From positions 1 through 13,283 of the forward strand of contig DHMD01000069.1 in NCBI GenBank assembly GCA_002405615.1: 13,283 bases of DNA, read 5' to 3'. Positions 5,170 to 13,166 of this stretch are shown here, piece after piece; position 1 is the first letter of the stretch, and each line of letters starts with the position of its first letter. Under the pieces are notes generated by a model. It was not told the DNA's origin. It saw only the letters and a program-made list of their open reading frames with translations, and did no database searches. Made by a program: the position numbers and the translations under genes. The stretch comes from Christensenella sp. UBA4651 (lineage in GTDB: Bacteria > Bacillota > Clostridia > Christensenellales > UBA1242).

Positions 5170-5619
5170 ATGGAATATACTGGTTTTAGAGCGGTTGTAA
5201 TTAAGGATAAAAAGATTGCTCTAATAGAACGCTGGAATAATGGGAAACACTACTTTGTATTGCCTGGTGGGAAATTGGAAAAGGGCGAGAGTGATATTGA
5301 TTGTGTGGTGCGTGAGATTAAAGAAGAATTGAATATTGATATTGTTCCGCAAAAGCTAATTTATGATTTGGTAGATTTTCGCCGTCAAGGTGTTTTTGTT
5401 GTAGATTGGGTTGGGGGTGAAGTGAGTAAAACCGATGCAGAAGAATATCGTGAGGATCGGGTCGGAGGTGATTATAGTCCTGTTCTTGTTGAGTTAGGGA
5501 AAATTAAGGACATTAATCTAGTGCCTACTGAAATGAAGCAGCAGTTATTATGCGATTTGGAAAGTGGGCAATTAGCGACTCGTGAAAAGATTGAAATTCG
5601 TTCTGGGTATAAAGGGTAG
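5170..5619 (+). CDS. Nudix hydrolase (NUDIX-domain protein)
   Basis: Nudix enzymes hydrolyse nucleoside diphosphates linked to another moiety (for example oxidised dNTPs, ADP-ribose or nucleotide sugars) using Mg2+. The 149-residue protein is one Nudix fold. The signature GX5EX7REUXEEXGU is present from G34 to I56: G34, E40, R48, E49, E52 and E53 are all kept, while the penultimate Gly is Asn55. LPGGKLEKGE precedes as usual. The substrate cannot be read from the sequence. Start: ATG with AGAGGAGG seven bases upstream, at the right edge of the origin region. The stop TAG is followed after 11 bases by the next gene, so the two probably form an operon. A house-cleaning role against damaged nucleotides beside recF and polA is attractive but inferred. 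Confidence 0.9.
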   Translation: MEYTGFRAVVIKDKKIALIERWNNGKHYFVLPGGKLEKGESDIDCVVREIKEELNIDIVPQKLIYDLVDFRRQGVFVVDWVGGEVSKTDAEEYREDRVGGDYSPVLVELGKIKDINLVPTEMKQQLLCDLESGQLATREKIEIRSGYKG

Positions 5620-5630
5620 AGAGGTGTATT

Positions 5631-6704
5631 ATGGTTGATAATGGAGATGTTGCGATTAGTAAACAAAAAGGCATACAGATTTCATTCGAAAGCATTATTG
5701 AAAAAAGTAACAAAATGATAGAAGGTATGAGCCAGTCGCACAGATATTATTTTGCGGCAGAGCAGCCAACCTTGACAGTCGGGACAAATGGAATAAATAG
5801 GGTACTCGCTGTATCGAAAGATAATATAGAGGATACGGCAAGATTAAAATTGCGTGCCAAAAGGTTCTATGAAAGGCTTGGAAAATCTCCTATTTTGCCT
5901 CGTGATGGTAGAAAGGATGGAAAGTTGATACTCAAAAAAGGGCAGTCAATACATTTTGTAAACCTCGGGATAATGAGTTTCTGCGATAAGAACCGTACTG
6001 TTGTGCCGATTGCAAAAAGTTTGTCGAGTATTGCAAGAGAGGGAATTGTTACAAATGCTGATTCCTATGTGTTGGACGAGTACAATCCTAAACTAATCAA
6101 TAATTGTGTCAGCGTGCTAGAAATGAAAAAGAGTATAGGATATCGTGAGTGGGCGGAGCGAAATAATCCGATTATGAATAGTTTCCCTGAATTGCATATC
6201 CCTAATCCGCACTTTAACCTCAGCAAAATAGGAGCGACTCTAACTAGGTATGATGTGCAAGCCACAGGCTTGGGAACGCTTGATTATGTTGTCGGTAATG
6301 ATGCTATGTCGTATGAGGAAATCGCTCCTCTATTATATGAGTTGGGGACTTTTGGCCTTGTATTGGAAACTCGTGGAAAAGAGTTTGAGGAGTATGTGGC
6401 AACAGACAAGGTAAAAGAGATGTCCGAAGATGAATATATGCAACACAAGATGTACACTTTTGGTATTCCTAGTATGTTTATCAGCGGTGTGATTATGAGT
6501 GATTGCGCTGCTCTAAATGATGATGTGAGTAAGCTTGTTTATAACAACTTCAAAGATAGATATATATATAATAGCCGTGGCGAAGTGTTAAATAATCCTG
6601 TCGTTTATAGTGATTTGAGTGAGGCGGAGCGTTATGAAGTTTGGAACAAGATGCGAAATTCTGCGGCTCTTTCCGAAAAATATGCCGAAATAGAAAAATG
6701 CTAA
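5631..6704 (+). CDS. Uncharacterised 357-residue protein, cotranscribed with Nudix hydrolase
   Basis: I do not recognise a family. The protein looks soluble: no signal peptide, no membrane segment and mixed charge throughout. Visible features are a basic central stretch (about residues 70-105, with RLKLRAKRFYERLGKS and PRDGRKDGKLILKKG), a region rich in Asn/Pro (LHIPNPHFNLSKIG, about 187-200), an acidic segment around 235-275 with several EE and DE pairs, and a C-terminal Cys. No HExxH, Walker or helix-turn-helix motif is evident. The start ATG has GAGAGGTG before it and lies 11 bases after the Nudix stop. The intercistronic sequence TAGAGAGGTGTATTATGG nearly equals that before the protease gene at 9161. 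A terminator follows (6742-6768). Intact frame, length and ribosome site make it a real gene. Confidence 0.85.
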   Translation: MVDNGDVAISKQKGIQISFESIIEKSNKMIEGMSQSHRYYFAAEQPTLTVGTNGINRVLAVSKDNIEDTARLKLRAKRFYERLGKSPILPRDGRKDGKLILKKGQSIHFVNLGIMSFCDKNRTVVPIAKSLSSIAREGIVTNADSYVLDEYNPKLINNCVSVLEMKKSIGYREWAERNNPIMNSFPELHIPNPHFNLSKIGATLTRYDVQATGLGTLDYVVGNDAMSYEEIAPLLYELGTFGLVLETRGKEFEEYVATDKVKEMSEDEYMQHKMYTFGIPSMFISGVIMSDCAALNDDVSKLVYNNFKDRYIYNSRGEVLNNPVVYSDLSEAERYEVWNKMRNSAALSEKYAEIEKC

Positions 6705-6741
6705 AAAATAACAAAATAATTACATAAATAAAATAAAAAGG

Positions 6742-6768
6742 AAGTTATCCTCAGTGGATAACTTTTTT
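6742..6768. terminator. Bidirectional terminator between the 357-residue gene and yyaC
   Basis: AAGTTATCC (6742-6750) pairs with GGATAACTT (6756-6764), loop TCAGT, with a T-run at 6763-6768 on plus; a T-rich run interrupted by A follows on minus. It lies between two convergent stops (6704 and 6806). The stem and loop contain AGTGGATAA, one base from a perfect DnaA box, and resemble the hairpin at 4976-5018. Confidence 0.85.
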
Positions 6769-6805
6769 GTTGGTAATTTGTCATAAAAAATAACAAAAAA
6801 TAAAT

Positions 6806-7354
6806 TTAATTTTTTGAAAGGCAAATTTGTTGTGGATAATTTTTGTTTATTTTTTGGATATTTTTTGTGAATTTTTTTATGCCGTCTGAAATTGCGGAAT
6901 TGAGACTAAAAATATTATTTAATCGAGCGGCGCATAGGCGATTGTTTCGTAGCAAAGAACTTATGCCGTAGATAAATAGGTTGGCGTGCAGGTCGAGTGA
7001 ATTTATCGCTCCTACATAGGTTGAATTAATTGATATGTGGCCTAATCGTGCTTGCTCTGTTGTCGCCATACTGTCAATTATTATGAGTGGGGATGTAGGG
7101 TGCATAGTGTGGATAAAATCGTGGCAAAATTGGGCGGACTGATGCGTGATTGGTGCGGCGAGTCCACCGTATATATAATTGGGGTAATCAGCATTACGCA
7201 GGTCGGTTGCGACCATTGCGCCTAGACAGTCTGCGAGCATTCTATCCGTTCCTAGGCAAAGTAGTACTGGCGGGGTAGAAAATTTGGATAATAAAAATTG
7301 TGATAATTTTTCGGCAGCATTTATTGCATAACTATAAATTGAGAAAATTTCCAT
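6806..7354 (-). CDS. yyaC: YyaC-family spore protease-like protein (GPR-related)
   Basis: YyaC proteins are related to the germination protease GPR and occur in endospore formers; the exact role is not established. The 182-residue protein is close to family length. LLCLGTDRMLADCLGAMVAT (about 31-50) matches the signature region usually seen as IGTDRSTGDALGPLVG, with Asp37 and Asp42 kept. YPNYIYGGLAAPITH (57-71), LIIIDSM (90-96) and GHISINSTYVGAIN (105-118) correspond to later family blocks. The C-terminal 35 residues are Lys/Asn-rich and probably disordered. The ATG at 7354 has GAGGT about seven bases upstream. It is divergent from recF and convergent with the 357-residue gene. In B. subtilis yyaC also lies near the origin, next to spo0J. 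Two perfect DnaA boxes lie within the gene. No promoter, sporulation-type or housekeeping, could be assigned with confidence. Confidence 0.85.
   Translation of the reverse strand: MEIFSIYSYAINAAEKLSQFLLSKFSTPPVLLCLGTDRMLADCLGAMVATDLRNADYPNYIYGGLAAPITHQSAQFCHDFIHTMHPTSPLIIIDSMATTEQARLGHISINSTYVGAINSLDLHANLFIYGISSLLRNNRLCAARLNNIFSLNSAISDGIKKFTKNIQKINKNYPQQICLSKN
6831..6839 (-). promoter_or_regulatory. Perfect DnaA box inside the 3' end of yyaC
   Basis: TGTGGATAA on plus, that is TTATCCACA on minus, read there as part of the codons for Asn-Tyr-Pro-Gln. Whether DnaA uses it is unknown. Confidence 0.5.
7108..7116 (-). promoter_or_regulatory. Second perfect DnaA box inside yyaC
   Basis: TGTGGATAA on plus (TTATCCACA on minus), about 270 bases from the first. 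Two exact 9-mers in 550 bases is far above chance expectation, although Bacillota origin regions often have outlying boxes. Confidence 0.5.
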
Positions 7355-7687
7355 ATCAATACCTCGTAAAAATTATTGACAAAAAGTTAATTTATAAAAG
7401 GCAAAATTCGTATTTATTAATTTTTGTAGTCATCATTTTTATGGAGATTTTTTTATTTTGATTAACGGCGTATAACAGTGGGATAAGAGGATTTGCGTGT
7501 GTGTGCGTGCGAGAGTGGGGAATATAAGGCAAAAAAATTAATATAAAAATTCGGTAGAAAATACTAAAAAAATATTATCGAAAATTTGTTTTATAAATTT
7601 GACAAAAACAGTTGCTTTTTTCTCTTTTGTCTGCTATAATGGTGGCTAAAGAAATGGGGAGAGAACTACGGGTAGGCGGAGAAAATT
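7355..7687. other. Divergent intergenic region yyaC-recF
   Basis: This 333-bp AT-rich stretch contains the recF promoter near its right end. A TTGACA at 7376-7381 on plus has no -10 at a proper distance. There is a G/T run around 7495-7520 of the GTGTGTGCGTGCG kind. I see no further gene or RNA. Confidence 0.6.
7612..7640 (+). promoter_or_regulatory. Sigma-A promoter of the recF-protease-polA unit
   Basis: TTGCTT (7612-7617), a 17-base spacer and TATAAT (7635-7640), with an extended -10 TGC just before it. Transcription would begin near 7647, about 40 bases before the recF ATG. GGCGGAG acts as the ribosome site. Confidence 0.8.
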
Positions 7688-9148
7688 ATGCAAGCAGAGA
7701 AACTTGTTTTGAAAAATTTTAGAAACTTTGGGGATTTGGAATTACCCTTGCGTTCTGGGTTGACTGTTATTTCGGGGCAGAATGGTGCGGGCAAAACAAA
7801 CATATTAGAGGCGCTATATATGTGTAGCATAGGTCGTAGCCCTAGGACTAGACAGGACGGGATTTTGATTACCAAAGGCAAGGGGGCTAGTCAGGTTTCG
7901 CTCGAATACAAGCGTGCGGGCATTACTCGCAATGTCGGCGTTCATTTGAGCACCACAAAAGGCAAGACGGTGATTTTGGACGGTATGCCCAGTGGCAAGA
8001 TTAGTGAGATTGTTGGGAATTTTGCTTGTGTATATTTTAGTCCTGATGAGATTAATATTGTGCGGGGCGGCCCACAGTATCGCAGACGCTTTATGGATAT
8101 TATTAATTGTCAGGTGAGCAAAAATTATATGAGCGACCTAAAAAACCTGCAACATTGCATAAAACAGCGTAATACTTTGCTTCGTGGAATAAAAATGGCA
8201 AATAATTACGACCATTCGCTTGACCCATGGGACTCACAAATAGTAAAATATAGTTTGCGGATAATGTTGAGACGACACGGATTTATCAAAACTCTGCAAA
8301 AAGTCGTAGATGTGGTTATGAGGATTTTGACGGACAATAGCGAAACGCTCAAAATTACGTATCGCAGTTTCTGTGATAGGTTGGAGCAAATTCATATCAA
8401 ATCTTTGGCGGACGAATATTATAGGAAAGTTCGCTTAAACTATGTCAAGGACGTGCTGACGCATACGAGTTCGGTTGGGCCGCATTTGGACGACTTTGAT
8501 ATTAGGCTGGCATATTTACGCAGTGAGGACAAGAAATTGGGTAAGGACGCCGAGGAGATGGAGTATATCAATCTGCGAAATGAGGGGAGTTTGGGGCAAC
8601 AGCGGACGGCTACGTTGGCACTCAAAATTGCAGAGATATTTATCTATCACAAGTTCTATGGCGAGAAACCAGTGCTACTACTCGATGATGTTTTGTCTGA
8701 ATTAGATTTTGACCGCAGGCGTAAACTGATGGAGTATTGCAGCCATTTTGACACAATTGTAACTTGTACGGAGTGGTCGTATGAGAATACTGTGCCTGAT
8801 ACGTGGTACAAGGTAACTGCGGGCAAGGTTGAGGAGTTGGCGGTCGAGCCAGAGAGGTTTACTTATCAAGGGGAGTTTAATGCTCGTGCTTACCAATTCG
8901 CTCAAAAAATCAACGAAATGGCGGACGGTTATTATGAAAAGCAGGCGTGGCTAGAACCTGTGCGCAACAGATTTTTGGGGCGAGATTTCCCTATTGAGAA
9001 TGAAACCAAGGCGATCGAGTTTCCGAGTGAAAAGGTTATGCAGGTGCTAGACGATGAGGCGGAGGAAATTGACAGAGAAAATATAGATTTTGACCCGTGG
9101 AACGATGAGGATAAACCGTTAAAGAAATCTCAACGAAGCAAAAAATAG
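7688..9148 (+). CDS. recF: DNA replication/repair protein RecF with C-terminal extension
   Basis: RecF is an SMC/ABC-type ATPase that helps load RecA at single-strand gaps together with RecO and RecR. Motifs: Walker A GQNGAGKTN (30-38), VYFSPDEINIVRGGPQYRRR (115-134), the RecF block LKQRNTLL-like segment (158-165), GPHLDD (264-269, where most RecF have GPHRDD), ABC signature SLGQQRT (301-307) and Walker B LLLDDVLSELD (330-340). The usual RecF ends near residue 384; here about 102 more residues follow, with an acidic part (DDEAEEIDREN) and a basic end (KKSQRSKK). A short extra loop also lies before the signature (about 278-297). Length is 486, against about 365-375 normally. It is the first gene of a three-gene unit; the protease gene starts 12 bases after its TAG. 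dnaA and dnaN, its usual left neighbours, are absent. Confidence 0.95.
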   Translation: MQAEKLVLKNFRNFGDLELPLRSGLTVISGQNGAGKTNILEALYMCSIGRSPRTRQDGILITKGKGASQVSLEYKRAGITRNVGVHLSTTKGKTVILDGMPSGKISEIVGNFACVYFSPDEINIVRGGPQYRRRFMDIINCQVSKNYMSDLKNLQHCIKQRNTLLRGIKMANNYDHSLDPWDSQIVKYSLRIMLRRHGFIKTLQKVVDVVMRILTDNSETLKITYRSFCDRLEQIHIKSLADEYYRKVRLNYVKDVLTHTSSVGPHLDDFDIRLAYLRSEDKKLGKDAEEMEYINLRNEGSLGQQRTATLALKIAEIFIYHKFYGEKPVLLLDDVLSELDFDRRRKLMEYCSHFDTIVTCTEWSYENTVPDTWYKVTAGKVEELAVEPERFTYQGEFNARAYQFAQKINEMADGYYEKQAWLEPVRNRFLGRDFPIENETKAIEFPSEKVMQVLDDEAEEIDRENIDFDPWNDEDKPLKKSQRSKK

Positions 9149-9160
9149 AGAGGGTGTATT

Positions 9161-10630
9161 ATGGCTGTTTTATCGAATCGTGAGAAAAAGTTCCTAGCAA
9201 ATGAAAAGCAAATGAGAAAGCAATTTTCTGCATATGCGGAGCAGGCAAGTATTGTCTATGAGTATTGCAGAGAATTTGAAACGGAGAAGGAGGTGTTTGA
9301 CAGATTTCGCAATATTGATTTGAAAATTAAGAACGGATATGTCAAAAAACCAAATTCTCGTGGGTGGACTGAGGTGCGTATGCGGAATGCGCAGCAGTTC
9401 GGTATGGTAAATATTAATCCTTTTAATGTGGTCGATAATGCTGGTGGGGTGTCTGGAATTGATTATAGAAAAGCGCCAACGGGGCTTAACTACGCTCGAA
9501 TTAGGTTTTTTAATTCAAGGTTAGCGAATTTGACTGCTAGAACTTACACGCCAAATGCAACTTCGCACAATGTCAATCGAGAGGTGGTAACTGTGAAAGT
9601 ACCGCTACAAAAGAACTCGCAAGAGGTGAGGGTTAATTCCTTGTATAATGTTATGCGGTATCATAGGACTGTTTATCATGAAATGGGGCATGCTTTGGTT
9701 AAGCGTACGGCGTTTGAGTTGGATAGTGTTAGCGCTGGGCTTTTGCGAGGAGTTTTGCCCGAACTTTCTGATAAAAAGCAGATAGTGTGTTTCGGCGGCA
9801 AAAATCCAGTTTATGGCTACGAAGTGGATAAACAAGGGCGTAGTAGCGGGCTTTTGTGGCGTAATGCGGCAATGCAATATTTGGAGGAAGGTGTGGTAGA
9901 AAATATTGCGATGGACTGCATTGAAAATGAAATCTACTTTTCGGATAATGCGGGATTTAGAGGGGTTGACAAGGCACAGTTTTTGGAGAAAATGCAGAAT
10001 AGTGTAACCTATTATTCCGCTTATGCTTTGGTTGGTTTATGGAATAGTATTTCGGGAAATGAGTTGACTAGGCAGCACTTTGGTGGCGAGGCGAAGGACA
10101 ATGAAGTCTTGGAGTCTACCGAGATTTTTAAGTCTTTGTTTGCTGATTATGTACATAGTGTTGTTGGTAATACTTATGTGCCCAGGACTAAAGGAATTTT
10201 TACTACACAAAAAGTTGAAAGAATAGCAGAAAAATACGAGAAATGTGTTGATTTTTGTAAAAAACAGTATGCTATTTCTATGCTAAACAATTCGCAAAGT
10301 GGGGGAGGATTGCGAGATTTTTGTGGTAAGTTGGCTCTGGCTACCAATATCGATAATTTGATAAACAATCTAAAAAATTATGTAGAAATGAGTTTGAATG
10401 AAAAGGCGGAATTTACCGATATTTTATCCGAAAAATTAGGCAAAGGAAAAGGAAATAATTTACAAAGTGCGGTAAATAAAGTTAGCAAAAATGAGGCGGT
10501 AACTTTACCAATACTTGGCAAACAAAAGCCTGTGGAGATAGGGGCTTATAAAAGTAGTGAAAGCAAGGCGGACGAAAAAGCCGAAGTCAAGAATGATGAA
10601 TCGATAAAGGACTCACAAATGGTGAGATAA
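9161..10630 (+). CDS. Predicted zinc metalloprotease (HExxH, gluzincin-like), unknown family
   Basis: I do not recognise a named family. The 489-residue protein has the zinc-protease motif HEMGH at 173-177 within VYHEMGHALVKR. A second conserved-looking segment, YLEEGVVENIA (240-250), could give the third ligand (Glu243 or Glu247), in the style of EGxxE segments of gluzincins. No signal peptide or membrane segment is seen, so it should act in the cytoplasm. The N-terminal 60 residues are charged and probably helical; residues 460-489 are Lys/Glu/Ser-rich and likely disordered. Start: ATG with AGAGGGTG upstream, 12 bases after recF; polA begins 13 bases after the stop. Its place between recF and polA suggests a link to DNA repair or replication, for example cleavage of DNA-bound or regulatory proteins, but this is inference. 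Confidence 0.85.
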   Translation: MAVLSNREKKFLANEKQMRKQFSAYAEQASIVYEYCREFETEKEVFDRFRNIDLKIKNGYVKKPNSRGWTEVRMRNAQQFGMVNINPFNVVDNAGGVSGIDYRKAPTGLNYARIRFFNSRLANLTARTYTPNATSHNVNREVVTVKVPLQKNSQEVRVNSLYNVMRYHRTVYHEMGHALVKRTAFELDSVSAGLLRGVLPELSDKKQIVCFGGKNPVYGYEVDKQGRSSGLLWRNAAMQYLEEGVVENIAMDCIENEIYFSDNAGFRGVDKAQFLEKMQNSVTYYSAYALVGLWNSISGNELTRQHFGGEAKDNEVLESTEIFKSLFADYVHSVVGNTYVPRTKGIFTTQKVERIAEKYEKCVDFCKKQYAISMLNNSQSGGGLRDFCGKLALATNIDNLINNLKNYVEMSLNEKAEFTDILSEKLGKGKGNNLQSAVNKVSKNEAVTLPILGKQKPVEIGAYKSSESKADEKAEVKNDESIKDSQMVR

Positions 10631-10643
10631 ATAGGTCAAAAAT

Positions 10644-13166
10644 ATGGAAAAATTAGTGATAATTGATGGTAATAGTTTGGTAAATAGGGCGTTTTATGCA
10701 ATGCCGCCTTTATTTAATTCGGAGGGGGTAAACTGTAATGCTGTTTACGGGGTGGCTAATATCTTGGCTCGTATGTTTGTTGATAATAAACCCAAGTATA
10801 TTTGTGTGGCTTTTGATGCTGGGCGGCATACTTTTAGGAACGATTTGTATTCGGAGTACAAGGCGACTAGAAAGGGTATGCCAGAGGACTTGGCTATCCA
10901 AATGCCAATTCTTAAACAAATGCTCAAAACTATGGGCATTACGATGATTGAGAAAAAGGAAATCGAGGCGGACGATATTATTGGTACGCTTACTCGCAAG
11001 TTTGAGAATGTTCAAAAAATCGTGGTTACTGGCGACCGTGATTCTTTGCAGTTGATTAATGATAGCACCGAGGTTTGGTTGACAAAAAAGGGTTTGAGCG
11101 ATATTGCTGTAATGAATGAGCAGACTTTTAGAGAGGAGTGGGGGCTAGTCCCTAGTCAGATTATTGACCTAAAAGCGTTGATGGGCGATGCTTCGGATAA
11201 TATACCAGGAGTGCCGGGCGTGGGCGAAAAAACGGCTATTGGATTGCTAACAGAGTACCAAACTATCGCAAATTTGTATGACCATATTGGCGAGATTAAG
11301 GGAAAATTAAAGGATAAGTTGATTGACGGCAGAGATTTGTGCTATTTGAGTTATGACCTTGCGACAATTAGGTGCGATGTGGACTTGACAGAGCGACTAG
11401 AAGATATGGCGACTAAGTTTCCTTGGGGGGCGGCGGTCTATGATTTTTGCAATGAGTATGAGTTCCGTAGTATCACTCGTAGGCAAGAGCTTTTTGGAGC
11501 GGAGAGTGAGGTGTTACCACAAATTAGTTGCGAATCGCAGATAGTCAATTTGTCTCAAATCGCTGATATCGCAGGAGAAAACAGAGACAAAAAAGCAATT
11601 TCCATATTTAATAATGACAAGTTTTTTGAATTTGCTTTTACTGCGGACAAGAATTATAGAATTGAATTGATTGGTGTTAGTGCAACAATGGTACTCAATG
11701 AGTTGCGGGATTTTTTGATTGGCGATGATAAGACGATTTTGACATATTCGCTCAAAGATTTATATCGAAAGTGTGAGCCAATCGGGGTGCAAATTCGAGG
11801 GGTGGAGTATGATGTCCCTTTGGCAACATATTTGATAAATAGCAATATTAAGGTTGATGACCCAACGCATATGCTGGACTTTTTGGGGTTGCCTCATGAG
11901 AATTATGCGGCGATGAATTTCCTTGCTTGGGAAAAAGCTAAAGCAGGCTTAATAAAGAAAGGGTTAGAAAAACTATATTTTGATTTGGAACTTCCGCTCG
12001 TGCGTGTGTTGTACGAGATGGAGCGAAATGGAATTACAATTGATACAAATGTTTTATCCGAATTAGAGCCAAAATACCGTAACGAGATTGAGGCATTGCG
12101 TCAGGAAATTTGCGATTTGGCTGGTTGCGAGTTTAATGTAAATAGTCCAAAACAGTTGGCTAATGTGCTGTTTAATGTGCTGAATTTGGATTCGTCAAAA
12201 AACAAAAAAATGTCGACAAATGTTGAGGTTTTGGAGTCGCTAAAAGGCTTACACCCTATCATTGAGAAAATTTTGAGATACCGCTCTATTGCGAAATTAT
12301 ATAATACTTACATAGAGAATATGTATAACTATATTGGTGAGGACGGCAAGATTCACACGCAGTTTAACCAAACGATTGCAGTTACGGGGCGACTCAGCAG
12401 CAACGAGCCGAATTTGCAAAATATCCCTGTTAGGACGGACGAGGGCAAGGAATTACGCAAAATGTTTGTTGCGAGCGAGGGGTGTAGGCTCGTTAGTGCC
12501 GATTATAGTCAAATCGAGTTACGACTACTTGCTCACTATTCCCAAGATAAGGTGCTGGTGCAGGCGTACAAGGAGGGGCGAGATATACATACTATTACTG
12601 CGAGTCAGATTTTTGGCGTGCCTCTTGATATGGTAACTGACCATATGCGCCGCAGTGCCAAGGCGGTGAACTTTGGTATTATTTACGGGATTTCGCCATA
12701 CGGGCTGGCTCAAAATATCGGAATTACTCCTTATGAGGCTAGGCAATATATCGAGCGATATTTCTTGACCTATCCGACTATCAAGCAGTTTTTGGATAGC
12801 AGCGTGGAACAGTACAAGCGTACGGGGAAAGTTACCACGCTTTTGGGGCGTATTCGTAATTTCGAGAGCGGAGTTACGGGGCGTGAGGCTAAGTTTGTGG
12901 AGCGTGCCGCTATGAATATGCCGCTGCAAGGTTCGGCTAGCGATATTATTAAAATGGCGATGCTGGCGGTGGATAGTGAAATCAAAAAGCGTGGGCTAAA
13001 AGCCAAAATGGTGCTACAAGTTCACGACGAGTTGATTATTGATACGCCTGAAAACGAGGTAGCGGAAGTCCGTGCAATTCTGAAAGATAAGATGGAAAAT
13101 GTGATTAAACTGAATGTGCCGCTCGTTGTAGATGTTGAGGACGGAAAATCGTGGTTCGATGTCTAA
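10644..13166 (+). CDS. polA: DNA polymerase I
   Basis: Fills gaps and removes RNA primers. The 840-residue protein has the usual three parts. The 5'-nuclease domain (about 1-290) has LVIIDGNSLVNRAFYAMP (4-21), EADD (108-111), TGDRDSLQLI (129-138) and GDASDNIPGVPGVGEKTA (181-198). The middle 3'-5' exonuclease-like domain (about 295-450) lacks the DxE motif, reading AISIFNND at the expected place, so proofreading is probably lost, as in many Bacillota and Taq. The polymerase domain has TGRLSSNEPNLQNIPVR (581-597), motif A DYSQIELRLLAHYSQD (620-635), motif B RRSAKAVNFGIIYG (669-682) with Phe677, and motif C QVHDE (792-796). It is the last gene of the recF unit; its ribosome site (AGGTC) is weaker than those upstream, so coupling to the preceding gene is possible. 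Confidence 0.97.
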   Translation: MEKLVIIDGNSLVNRAFYAMPPLFNSEGVNCNAVYGVANILARMFVDNKPKYICVAFDAGRHTFRNDLYSEYKATRKGMPEDLAIQMPILKQMLKTMGITMIEKKEIEADDIIGTLTRKFENVQKIVVTGDRDSLQLINDSTEVWLTKKGLSDIAVMNEQTFREEWGLVPSQIIDLKALMGDASDNIPGVPGVGEKTAIGLLTEYQTIANLYDHIGEIKGKLKDKLIDGRDLCYLSYDLATIRCDVDLTERLEDMATKFPWGAAVYDFCNEYEFRSITRRQELFGAESEVLPQISCESQIVNLSQIADIAGENRDKKAISIFNNDKFFEFAFTADKNYRIELIGVSATMVLNELRDFLIGDDKTILTYSLKDLYRKCEPIGVQIRGVEYDVPLATYLINSNIKVDDPTHMLDFLGLPHENYAAMNFLAWEKAKAGLIKKGLEKLYFDLELPLVRVLYEMERNGITIDTNVLSELEPKYRNEIEALRQEICDLAGCEFNVNSPKQLANVLFNVLNLDSSKNKKMSTNVEVLESLKGLHPIIEKILRYRSIAKLYNTYIENMYNYIGEDGKIHTQFNQTIAVTGRLSSNEPNLQNIPVRTDEGKELRKMFVASEGCRLVSADYSQIELRLLAHYSQDKVLVQAYKEGRDIHTITASQIFGVPLDMVTDHMRRSAKAVNFGIIYGISPYGLAQNIGITPYEARQYIERYFLTYPTIKQFLDSSVEQYKRTGKVTTLLGRIRNFESGVTGREAKFVERAAMNMPLQGSASDIIKMAMLAVDSEIKKRGLKAKMVLQVHDELIIDTPENEVAEVRAILKDKMENVIKLNVPLVVDVEDGKSWFDV

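Noticed and set aside
7376..7397. TTGACA upstream of recF as a promoter
   Set aside because: The only nearby -10-like sequence is about 10 bases away, too close; the TTGCTT/TATAAT pair at 7612-7640 is better.
7360..7440. Sporulation-type (sigma-F/G) promoter for yyaC
   Set aside because: AT-rich partial matches exist on minus, but spacing between the -35-like and -10-like parts is wrong.
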